Shown here: positions 1 to 6,388 of the stretch, piece after piece
Numbering within the stretch: position 1 is the first letter of the stretch
Layout: each line of letters opens with the position of its first letter
NCBI GenBank assembly: GCA_002298335.1
Contig: DBNK01000010.1
Location: 1-13,158, forward strand
Direction: 5' to 3'
DNA length: 13,158 nt
DNA from: Thalassolituus sp. UBA674
GTDB taxonomy: Bacteria; Pseudomonadota; Gammaproteobacteria; Pseudomonadales; Oceanobacteraceae
Notes under the pieces: model-generated
The model's input: only the letters and a program-made list of their open reading frames with translations
What the model was told of the DNA's origin: nothing
Databases searched by the model: none
Program-made: the position numbers and the translations under genes

Positions 1-23
1 TGCGGTCAAGCCGCAGGATGACA
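1..23 (-). repeat. REP-like hairpin repeat, partial copy at window edge
   Basis: Complementary arms (TGCGG and CCGCA) surround a TCAAG loop, followed by GGATGAC. This is the reverse complement of the GTCATCC-arm / CTTGA-loop / GGATCC family found complete at 2151-2180, 12274-12303 and 13104-13131. The outer part of the left arm lies outside the window. The rest of 1-170 contains no gene I can support. Confidence 0.6.
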
Positions 24-170
24 GACTACTCACCTTATCTCACAAACTATGAGACAGCAGTGGGCTCAGGCCGGGTTTTTTATACCTGTGGCAATCACAC
101 CTGTTTTCATTGGTTGCCCGGTCACAGCAGTCAGCTTACTGTAGAACAGGGATACACGTCAGGAGTGGTT

Positions 171-689
171 ATGAAAGCGACGATGATCTTTGGCGCTATG
201 TTTCTATCTGCAATTTCTTCTGCAGAAGTGATCAGTCAGGCAAACGAAGGTTTCCACATCAAAAGCTCGGTTTCGGTACCTGTCTCTGCTATGCAGGCCT
301 ATCACGGCTTCATAGATATTGGCAGCTGGTGGATTGAAGATCATACCTGGTTCGGAAAGGCGGCCAACCTGTCGCTGGACCCGGTTGCCGGTGGGTGTTT
401 CTGCGAAATTGACGGTGACCGCCAGGTTCAGCACATGACCGTTGCCTACGTGAACCCGGGTAAAGCCGTGCGTCTGACCGGTGGGCTGGGGCCTCTGCAG
501 CAGATGGGCGTATCGGGAACACTCTCATTTCAGTTTGTCGGAATCTCAGACACTGAGACCATGATCGTGCAGGAGTACCGCGTCAGCGGTTATTACTCAG
601 AAGGTCTTGATACGCTGGCGGCGGTGGTTGATCAGGTGCAGACCGCACAGCTTCTCAGTCTGCAGAAGCGGTTCGTGGATGAGAGCTGA
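171..689 (+). CDS. Exported SRPBCC-family (START/Bet v1-like) protein
   Basis: Predicted protein of 172 aa. I chose the ATG at 171 because AGGAG (161-165) precedes it by 5 nt and the protein then opens with a signal peptide: MKAT, a hydrophobic run, and a likely cut after ISSA (about residue 18). The longer reading from position 18 has no such features. The mature part has the pattern of bacterial SRPBCC proteins: SVSVPVSAMQAY near the start, a W-W pair, HTWFGKAANLSL, GGCFCE, HMTVAYVNPGKAVRL, GGLGPLQ, and a C-terminal helix ending in LLSLQKRF. These domains fold around a deep hydrophobic ligand pocket, but the ligand is unknown and many annotated relatives have no assigned activity. A weak sigma-70-like pair (TTGCCC 114-119, TACTGT 137-142, 17-bp spacer) could drive it. 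It converges on the next gene with 27 bp between stops and has no evident link to nitrogen fixation. Confidence 0.85.
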   Translation: MKATMIFGAMFLSAISSAEVISQANEGFHIKSSVSVPVSAMQAYHGFIDIGSWWIEDHTWFGKAANLSLDPVAGGCFCEIDGDRQVQHMTVAYVNPGKAVRLTGGLGPLQQMGVSGTLSFQFVGISDTETMIVQEYRVSGYYSEGLDTLAAVVDQVQTAQLLSLQKRFVDES

Positions 690-716
690 CGCAGAGCCGC
701 AACAGCACTGATCCAC

Positions 717-1676
717 TTATTTTCTGGAGCGTTTCAGTTCGTACATCAGCGTATCAGCCTCACCCATCAGGTCGTGCAGGGTGCGGGGGCAGTCCGGATC
801 GAATCCGACAATGCCGTAGGAGAACAGAATGTCATATCCGCGCCGGGATTCAGCGTTGTACTCATCAACGGCTTTTGAAAACCGCTCAATGACCTCGTGT
901 GCGGATACCGGGCTGGTATCAATAAGCAACATGGCAAACTCATCGCCGGAAAGACGTCCGAAAACATCCGATTCGCGGCACGTGGTTCTCATCAGCTGAC
1001 CAAAGGCCGCGAGTGCCCGGTCGCCTTCTGCGTGACCGAATTTATCATTAATAAATTTGAATTTATCCAGATCAATATTAATTAATGACGCATGAATATG
1101 CTGCCTCGCGCAGACACTCAGGCTGTGTTCTGCCAGTATTCTGAAACCACGGCGATTGGAAATATTGGTCACTTCATCGAAGGTCGCCATCTGGTAGGAA
1201 TCCAGTTCTTTTTCAACCATCCCCGCCAGATCTTTGAGAATGTCGATGTCTTCCGCGCAAAGAGATTTCGGGTTGCGGTCGATAATGCACAGAGTACCGA
1301 GCTTCTGACCGTTGGCAGCGCTGAGAGGGCATCCCGCATAAAACCGGATGTGGGGTTCTCCGGTAACCAGTGGATTGTCAGCAAAGCGCGCATCCTCCAT
1401 TGCATCGGAAATCACAAAGGGTTCATCTCCGAGAATCGCGTGCCCACAGAAGGAAATGTCACGAGAGGTTTCGCGCACATTCAGCCCGTAACAGGATTTA
1501 AACCATTGACGATTGGCATCCACCAGACTGACCAGCGCAATAGGCACGTTGAACAGGCGCTTGGCCATACGGGTCAGGCGGTCGAAACGTTCTTCCTGAG
1601 GGGTGTCGAGCACGCCCGTGGCATGCAATGTTTCGATCCGCTCTTTCTCATTCTGAGGTATGTCAGGTGTTTTCAC
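717..1676 (-). CDS. GAF-GGDEF diguanylate cyclase
   Basis: Predicted protein of 319 aa that makes cyclic di-GMP from two GTP. A GAF sensor domain (about residues 28-155; SLVDANRQWFKS, FYAGCPL, GTLCIID) precedes a GGDEF domain (about 165-319; DEVTNISNRRGF, DLDKFKFIND, GHAEGDRAL). The signature reads SGDEF (243-247) rather than GGDEF, a variant that can be active in this family. RESD (234-237), five residues upstream, fits the RxxD inhibitory site for product feedback. I prefer the GTG start at 1676 because GGAGG lies 7 nt upstream. An in-frame ATG at 1718 would add 14 residues but has only a weak ribosome site. No transmembrane segment is visible, so it is probably cytosolic. The GAF ligand is unknown. 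It is transcribed alone from a likely promoter at 1786-1813. Confidence 0.88.
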   Translation of the reverse strand: MKTPDIPQNEKERIETLHATGVLDTPQEERFDRLTRMAKRLFNVPIALVSLVDANRQWFKSCYGLNVRETSRDISFCGHAILGDEPFVISDAMEDARFADNPLVTGEPHIRFYAGCPLSAANGQKLGTLCIIDRNPKSLCAEDIDILKDLAGMVEKELDSYQMATFDEVTNISNRRGFRILAEHSLSVCARQHIHASLINIDLDKFKFINDKFGHAEGDRALAAFGQLMRTTCRESDVFGRLSGDEFAMLLIDTSPVSAHEVIERFSKAVDEYNAESRRGYDILFSYGIVGFDPDCPRTLHDLMGEADTLMYELKRSRK

Positions 1677-1785
1677 GGCAAGTCCTCCGGGGGCATTCTG
1701 CAGATGTGTGTACTGCATCGGATCACTTCTTCAGCAAGGGTTGAGATTCCTCTGGCTGCTCATCCGGCACTGACGGTTTCTGATG

Positions 1786-1813
1786 AATATAGAAGGTGAA
1801 ACCGGGATATCAA
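1786..1813 (-). promoter_or_regulatory. Candidate sigma-70 promoter for the diguanylate cyclase gene
   Basis: Read on the minus strand, TTGATA (1808-1813) and TATATT (1786-1791) are separated by 16 bp, close to the -35/-10 consensus. The element lies about 70-110 bp upstream of the two possible starts of the cyclase gene. This is a sequence match only. Confidence 0.4.
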
Positions 1814-1851
1814 GTTATCAGTGAGGCTGATGTGATGAGGTTCAGGAGGAT

Positions 1852-1878
1852 AAAAAAAACCCGGCAGACGCCGGGTTT
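1852..1878 (-). terminator. Rho-independent terminator after the Nif11 gene
   Basis: A nine-bp stem, AAACCCGGC / GCCGGGTTT, closes on an AGAC loop (1866-1869). Read on the minus strand it is followed by eight T residues (complement of A 1852-1859). It starts about 22 nt past the Nif11 stop codon, so it ends the SIR2-like/Nif11 transcript. The stem is also flanked by three T on the plus strand, but that side is a much poorer terminator. Confidence 0.88.
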
Positions 1879-1899
1879 CAGTGAGGGCATAAGACAGAT

Positions 1900-2118
1900 T
1901 TACGCTCTCAGCAGGGCCTTAGCCATACGCTCAGAGAGCTGATCTTCCGTGAACTGAGGTTCATTCGGTGGATACAGATCGTCTTCGGTAAAGTGAAAGC
2001 CATGTTCACGTGACAGCGCGAACAGTTCTTTCATTTTCAGGCAGCCTTTCAGTTGCTCTGCCAGCTCGGGTTCTGCTTTTGCTTTGGCGGAAAATCCGGC
2101 AATTTGATCGACAGGCAT
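1900..2118 (-). CDS. Nif11 family protein
   Basis: Small acidic protein of 72 aa. The N-terminal half matches the Nif11 domain pattern: an amphipathic helix (DQIAGFSAKAKAEPELAEQL), a second helix (LKMKELFALSREHGF), then FTEDDL. Nif11 proteins occur in nif clusters of diazotrophs, where their role is unknown. The same domain was reused as the leader of some ribosomally made peptide precursors. This copy has no Gly-Gly cleavage site and no core-peptide tail, so it looks like the plain nif-linked form. AGGA lies 8-9 nt before the ATG. The gene is 151 bp downstream of the SIR2-like gene on the same strand. The spacer carries two hairpin repeats, and a strong terminator follows the gene. Confidence 0.82.
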   Translation of the reverse strand: MPVDQIAGFSAKAKAEPELAEQLKGCLKMKELFALSREHGFHFTEDDLYPPNEPQFTEDQLSERMAKALLRA

Positions 2119-2150
2119 TTTTCGTTCCTCGTGTGTTGCGGTTTAGTTTT

Positions 2151-2180
2151 GTCATCCCGCGACTTGATCGCGGGATCCAT
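2151..2180 (+). repeat. REP-like hairpin repeat, complete copy
   Basis: A perfect 9-bp stem (ATCCCGCGA 2154-2162 with TCGCGGGAT 2168-2176) closes on a CTTGA loop, preceded by GTC and followed by CCAT. The same design occurs at 12274-12303 and, inverted, at 13104-13131. It forms the left half of a composite with the element at 2198-2247. Confidence 0.8.
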
Positions 2181-2197
2181 CATTCCCCAGCCCCTCA

Positions 2198-2247
2198 GAC
2201 TGGATCCCTGGACTTGTTGGCAAGCTCCACAAGCCCGTGGGATGACG
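2198..2247 (+). repeat. Second half of composite repeat
   Basis: GACTGGAT is followed by GACTTGTTGGCAAGCTCC and ends in GGGATGACG. The reverse complement of 13029-13076 has the same blocks in the same order (GACTGGAT, GACTTGTCGGCAAGCTCC, GGGATGACG). Both loci pair this half with the simpler hairpin, so this looks like one roughly 100-bp composite element present twice. Confidence 0.7.
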
Positions 2248-2269
2248 GGACCAGGAAGATTCGTTGTAC

Positions 2270-3142
2270 TCAGGCTTCCAGTGCTTCTTCTGTACTGACC
2301 GGTGCTTCAATACCCATCAGGTCAAACCAGTCGGCATCGATGATTTCCAGATTCTTTTTCGCGCAGTAACGTTTTTCTTTATCGTTCGGATTCGGCAGCA
2401 GTACCCAGCCAGCAGGCTCAGCGGATGAATAAATCATGTCGCTCAGTACCATGCGTTCAGTGTCGCGATTCATGCGCAGACCCATAAACAGATACTGTTT
2501 GCCCACACGCTTTTCTTTAATGAAGGAAGGAATGGCAAAACCACCCATCAGCTCGGTGATGTAATCGACATAGTCGGCGTCAGAGGCGATAAAGTTCGGT
2601 TCCGGGCGTGGTGTGCCCATCGGCTTGAACAGTACTGGCAGGCTGGTATCGGCTTCTTCTGCAGTCACCTTGCGGTATTCACCACTGAAGTACTGATAAA
2701 TCTGATAACGGAAGTCCGTACCGGCGATACGTGCCACACCAACAATCAGCAGGTGTGGACGGTCAGCCCACATATTCTGGATCTGGGTGTCGCGGTTGAT
2801 ATCAATGATGTAAGGAACATCACGATCAGTCAGCCATTGGTGGAAAACTGACGTGGTCCAGGTTTTGTTGCCGTAGGTCTCAGTCAGGAAGCGTTCAATG
2901 AACTTACGCCCCTTTTTATTTTCCAGGTTCATCGCCGCGCGTGGGAATTCATACATTAAACGCGGCGCCATTGGCTTGCCGTCGTTCATCGCCAGAATCA
3001 GGCTATCGCTGTCGGCAGGTATCGGATTTCCGGTGCTTTTTTCGGTAACGCCGGTCAGGGTACCAGCACCGATATAAGGAACGATGCTGCCATCTTCCAG
3101 TCCGGTGATGAGCTGGCTGCGCAGGGCTTCTGTTAAAGACAT
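2270..3142 (-). CDS. SIR2-like family protein of the nif region
   Basis: Predicted protein of 290 aa. AAGGAG, 6 nt before the ATG at 3142, decides this start over an in-frame ATG at 3166 with no ribosome site. SIR2 proteins bind and cleave NAD+ in a Rossmann fold. The N-terminal VPYIGAGTL (21-29) matches the GAG NAD-binding loop, and IDINRDTQ (113-120) matches the N-x-D segment. LFKPMGTPRPEPNFIASDAD (171-190) sits where other SIR2 proteins have K-L-H-G, so the expected histidine is a methionine (M175). NAD+ may be bound without normal deacylase chemistry, or another residue may act. Related proteins sit beside nif genes in other proteobacteria, but I know of no proven function. The gene is divergent from nifH and probably co-transcribed with Nif11. 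There is no transmembrane segment. The family call is fairly safe; the function is not known. Confidence 0.82.
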   Translation of the reverse strand: MSLTEALRSQLITGLEDGSIVPYIGAGTLTGVTEKSTGNPIPADSDSLILAMNDGKPMAPRLMYEFPRAAMNLENKKGRKFIERFLTETYGNKTWTTSVFHQWLTDRDVPYIIDINRDTQIQNMWADRPHLLIVGVARIAGTDFRYQIYQYFSGEYRKVTAEEADTSLPVLFKPMGTPRPEPNFIASDADYVDYITELMGGFAIPSFIKEKRVGKQYLFMGLRMNRDTERMVLSDMIYSSAEPAGWVLLPNPNDKEKRYCAKKNLEIIDADWFDLMGIEAPVSTEEALEA

Positions 3143-3283
3143 TGTGATCTCCTTGACCTGATTCATTCAGGTGTCTGGTAAAAAAGGACAGAAAATCTCT
3201 GTCGCATTTCATACATTTCTGGTGTTCAACGGAGGGTTATTTCAAATTCCGCGCCAGTGCTTTTTATTCTCAAAAAATGTCTT

Positions 3284-3299
3284 TGTTAAAAATCCGACA
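3284..3299. promoter_or_regulatory. NifA upstream activator sequence 1
   Basis: TGT-N10-ACA (TGTTAAAAATCCGACA), an exact match to the NifA enhancer consensus, with its left edge 166 bp upstream of the -24 GG of the nifH promoter. The site is palindromic in form and so has no fixed direction. Confidence 0.75.
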
Positions 3300-3336
3300 T
3301 AACCACTTTGTGTCGTTGTTGGTTGTTCATTTTGTT

Positions 3337-3352
3337 TGTTGTGTGTGTGACA
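3337..3352. promoter_or_regulatory. NifA upstream activator sequence 2
   Basis: TGT-N10-ACA (TGTTGTGTGTGTGACA), the second exact NifA-type site. It starts 53 bp after the first, close to five helical turns, so both would lie on the same face of the DNA. It lies about 98-113 bp upstream of the -24 element. A third, imperfect match (TGT-N10-ACC) begins at 3366. Confidence 0.72.
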
Positions 3353-3421
3353 AGTGCGGTGGTTTTGTCGGACAGATAACCGGTATTAAATGCGACAACA
3401 AAAATAAAATATCTTTAAAAA

Positions 3422-3434
3422 CAACAACTTAATA
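3422..3434 (-). promoter_or_regulatory. Possible IHF site between the NifA sites and the nifH promoter
   Basis: On the minus strand TATTAAGTTGTTG matches the IHF consensus WATCAANNNNTTR with one mismatch. It lies in the AT-rich stretch 3381-3440, where DNA bending usually brings NifA to sigma-54 polymerase. A single degenerate match in AT-rich DNA is weak evidence. Confidence 0.3.
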
Positions 3435-3448
3435 ATTATTGCGGCGGA

Positions 3449-3464
3449 TGGCACAGGCTTCGCA
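3449..3464 (+). promoter_or_regulatory. Sigma-54 (-24/-12) promoter of the nifH operon
   Basis: TGGCACAGGCTTCGCA matches TGGCAC-N5-TTGCA, with one substitution in the -12 half. The invariant GG (3450-3451) and GC (3462-3463) are separated by exactly 10 bp. Transcription should begin near 3475, giving a leader of about 120 nt. With the upstream NifA sites this is a classic nitrogen-fixation promoter. Confidence 0.9.
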
Positions 3465-3517
3465 ATAGTCACACCGTTGTTGGCTGATGTGTATTCGGAG
3501 AGGGATACAGGTCTGCA

Positions 3518-3531
3518 GCCGGAGAACCGGC
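3518..3531 (+). other. Small hairpin in the nifH mRNA leader
   Basis: GCCGG-AGAA-CCGGC forms a 5-bp GC-rich stem with a four-base loop, about 45 nt from the predicted 5' end. It might contribute to nifH message stability, but no function is shown. Confidence 0.4.
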
Positions 3532-3595
3532 AGTCAGCAATGAATGCTCATATCGGAGGCACAAAAGTCTAAAGCCCCAACACAGGAGAAAGACT

Positions 3596-4471
<876 letters not shown>

Positions 4472-4479
4472 TCGCTCCG

Positions 4480-4494
4480 GCTGACTGAGTCAGC
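4480..4494 (+). other. Hairpin immediately downstream of nifH
   Basis: GCTGAC-TGA-GTCAGC is a perfect 6-bp stem starting 8 nt after the nifH stop. There is no T tract, so it is not a standard terminator. Stem-loops here in other diazotrophs mark processing or stability boundaries that leave more nifH than nifDK mRNA. The rest of the 213-bp nifH-nifD spacer holds a second small palindrome, CGGGTTTAACCCG (4647-4659), and no gene. Confidence 0.6.
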
Positions 4495-4684
4495 AAGCCT
4501 GTGTTGGACGTGGGTGGTGCAGCAATTTTACTTAACCGTAAAAACAGCCGCGCTGTAACCACCCGCTCCCGCCGGGTTGCAATAAGTACGACACGCAAAA
4601 CAAACGAATTATGTATGGGACGAAGCAGATTAGCTCCGTCGGAATCCGGGTTTAACCCGATCTGTTACCCAAAGGAGGCCCATC

Positions 4685-6166
4685 ATGGCCATGTCACGCG
4701 ATGAAGTTGAATCTTTGATTCAGGAAGTGCTCGAGGTTTATCCTGAGAAAGCTCAGAAAGACCGTGCGAAGCACCTTGCTCCTAACGATCCGTCGTTAGA
4801 GCAGTCTAAGAAGTGTATCACCTCAAACAAAAAATCCCTGCCAGGTGTTATGACCATCCGTGGTTGTGCCTATGCTGGTTCCAAGGGTGTGGTATGGGGT
4901 CCTATCAAGGACATGATCCATATCTCTCACGGTCCTGTAGGTTGCGGTCAGTACAGCCGTGCAGGTCGTCGTAACTACTACATCGGTACTACCGGTGTGA
5001 ACACCTTCGTTACCATGAACTTTACTTCTGACTTCCAGGAGAAAGACATCGTATTCGGCGGTGACAAGAAACTCGCAAAACTGATTGATGAGATCGAAAC
5101 TCTGTTCCCGCTGAACAAAGGTATTTCCATTCAGTCAGAATGTCCGATCGGTCTGATCGGTGACGATATTGAAGCGGTTGCCAAAAAGAAAACCGAAGAG
5201 CACGGCAAGACCGTTGTTCCTGTTCGCTGTGAAGGCTTCCGTGGTGTGTCTCAGTCTCTGGGTCACCACATTGCTAACGACGCCGTCCGTGACTGGGTAC
5301 TCGATGCCCGTGACGAAGACGACAGCTTCGGTACTACCCCGTACGACGTAGCCATCATCGGTGACTACAACATCGGTGGTGACGCCTGGTCTTCCCGTAT
5401 CCTGCTGGAAGAAATGGGTCTGCGCGTTGTAGCTCAGTGGTCCGGTGACGGTACCATCTCTGAAATGGAACTGACTCCTAAGGTCAAACTGAACCTGGTT
5501 CACTGCTACCGTTCCATGAACTACATCTCCCGTCATATGGAAGAGAAGTACAAGATTCCCTGGATGGAATACAACTTCTTCGGCCCAACCAAAACCATCG
5601 AATCTCTGCGCAAAATTGCCGCTCAGTTTGATGAAACCATTCAGGCTAAGTGCGAAGAAGTTATCGCCAAGTATCAGCCAGAGTGGGAAGCGGTTGTTGC
5701 TAAATTCCGTCCACGTCTGGAAGGCAAGCGCGTCATGCTCTACATCGGTGGTCTGCGTCCACGTCACGTGATCGGCGCTTACGAAGATCTGGGCATGGAA
5801 GTGGTTGGTACCGGTTATGAATTCGGTCACAACGATGACTACGACCGTACCCTGAAAGAAATGGGCGACTCAACCCTGCTGTATGACGACGTAACCGGCT
5901 ACGAATTCGAAGAATTCGTGAAGAAGGTCAAGCCTGACCTGATCGGTTCCGGCATCAAAGAAAAGTACATCTTCCAGAAAATGGGTGTGCCTTTCCGTCA
6001 GATGCACTCCTGGGATTACTCCGGCCCATACCACGGCTTTGATGGCTTCGCCATTTTCGCCCGCGATATGGATATGACTCTGAACAACCCATGCTGGAAA
6101 GTTCTGGTTGCACCTTGGAAAAAAGATGCAGCAGCAGACAACAGCGCGGTTGCAGCGTCAGCCTGA
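4685..6166 (+). CDS. nifD: Nitrogenase molybdenum-iron protein alpha chain
   Basis: Predicted protein of 493 aa. It carries FeMo-cofactor, the site of N2 reduction, and shares the P-cluster with NifK in an alpha2-beta2 tetramer. P-cluster cysteines are Cys61 (RGCAYAG), Cys87 (GPVGCGQY) and Cys153 (SECPIG). FeMo-co ligands are Cys274 (LVHCYRS) and His441 (FRQMHSWDYSG). The second-shell residues Arg95, Gln190 and His194 (VSQSLGHH) are also present. All fall one residue before the A. vinelandii positions, as expected for a one-residue shorter N terminus. AAAGGAGG (4671-4678) precedes the ATG by 6 nt, and a second in-frame ATG follows two codons later. The C-terminal tail is Ala-rich (DAAADNSAVAASA), as is common in NifD. 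No residue expected for molybdenum nitrogenase is missing. Confidence 0.99.
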   Translation: MAMSRDEVESLIQEVLEVYPEKAQKDRAKHLAPNDPSLEQSKKCITSNKKSLPGVMTIRGCAYAGSKGVVWGPIKDMIHISHGPVGCGQYSRAGRRNYYIGTTGVNTFVTMNFTSDFQEKDIVFGGDKKLAKLIDEIETLFPLNKGISIQSECPIGLIGDDIEAVAKKKTEEHGKTVVPVRCEGFRGVSQSLGHHIANDAVRDWVLDARDEDDSFGTTPYDVAIIGDYNIGGDAWSSRILLEEMGLRVVAQWSGDGTISEMELTPKVKLNLVHCYRSMNYISRHMEEKYKIPWMEYNFFGPTKTIESLRKIAAQFDETIQAKCEEVIAKYQPEWEAVVAKFRPRLEGKRVMLYIGGLRPRHVIGAYEDLGMEVVGTGYEFGHNDDYDRTLKEMGDSTLLYDDVTGYEFEEFVKKVKPDLIGSGIKEKYIFQKMGVPFRQMHSWDYSGPYHGFDGFAIFARDMDMTLNNPCWKVLVAPWKKDAAADNSAVAASA

Positions 6167-6179
6167 GCTTAGGAAATAA

Positions 6180-6208
6180 CCGAACTTCAACTATGTACTG
6201 AAGCTCGG
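6180..6208 (+). other. Hairpin downstream of nifD
   Basis: CCGA and CTTCA pair with TGAAG and TCGG, with one A/C mismatch, around a nine-base loop, starting 14 nt after the nifD stop. No T tract follows. It may be a stability or processing element between nifD and nifK. Confidence 0.5.
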
Positions 6209-6229
6209 TCGCTGGACAGATTGTGGTTC

Positions 6230-6309
6230 GCAGGCAAGGCAAAAATGATGGAGAAGCGCAGCGTATAAATGATACGTGAGCATTCGAATCCATTTTTAAC
6301 ACCGCCTGC
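6230..6309 (+). repeat. 80-bp imperfect palindrome between nifD and nifK
   Basis: Outer arms GCAGGC (6230-6235) and GCCTGC (6304-6309) enclose a second pair, AAAAATG...TGG with CCATTTTT. The core is GCGCAGCGTAT-AAATG-ATACGTGAGCAT (6256-6283), whose GTAT/ATAC arms form a hairpin. The same core frame, GCGCAGC...TAxGTGAGCA, occurs on the opposite strand after nifK (8003-8030). I read both as members of a dispersed intergenic repeat family. In the message it could fold and affect nifD/nifK coupling. Confidence 0.6.
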
Positions 6310-6388
6310 GGATCAGAAGATTTCAGCGAACCGCTTCAGCCGTTTACCCGCCAGACCTGAGATTGCAGGCGCGGGAGGAGAAAATATC

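Noticed and set aside
18..170. Upstream extension of the SRPBCC protein
   Set aside because: It begins within a REP-like repeat and would bury the signal peptide internally; AGGAG supports the start at 171.
1092..1799. 235-codon plus-strand frame opposite the diguanylate cyclase
   Set aside because: It is a shadow of the GAF/GGDEF gene, with no domain pattern and no ribosome site.
3160..3290. Divergent sigma-54 promoter for the SIR2-like gene
   Set aside because: No GG-N10-GC pair in the right orientation exists between the gene start and the NifA sites.
4501..4704. 67-codon frame in the nifH-nifD spacer
   Set aside because: There is no ribosome site or recognisable pattern, it overlaps the nifD start, and its composition is typical of a spacer.
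6269..6388. Upstream extension of NifK by 40 codons
   Set aside because: The extension runs through the palindromic repeat, and the GGGAGGAG site and the family N terminus both point to 6389.
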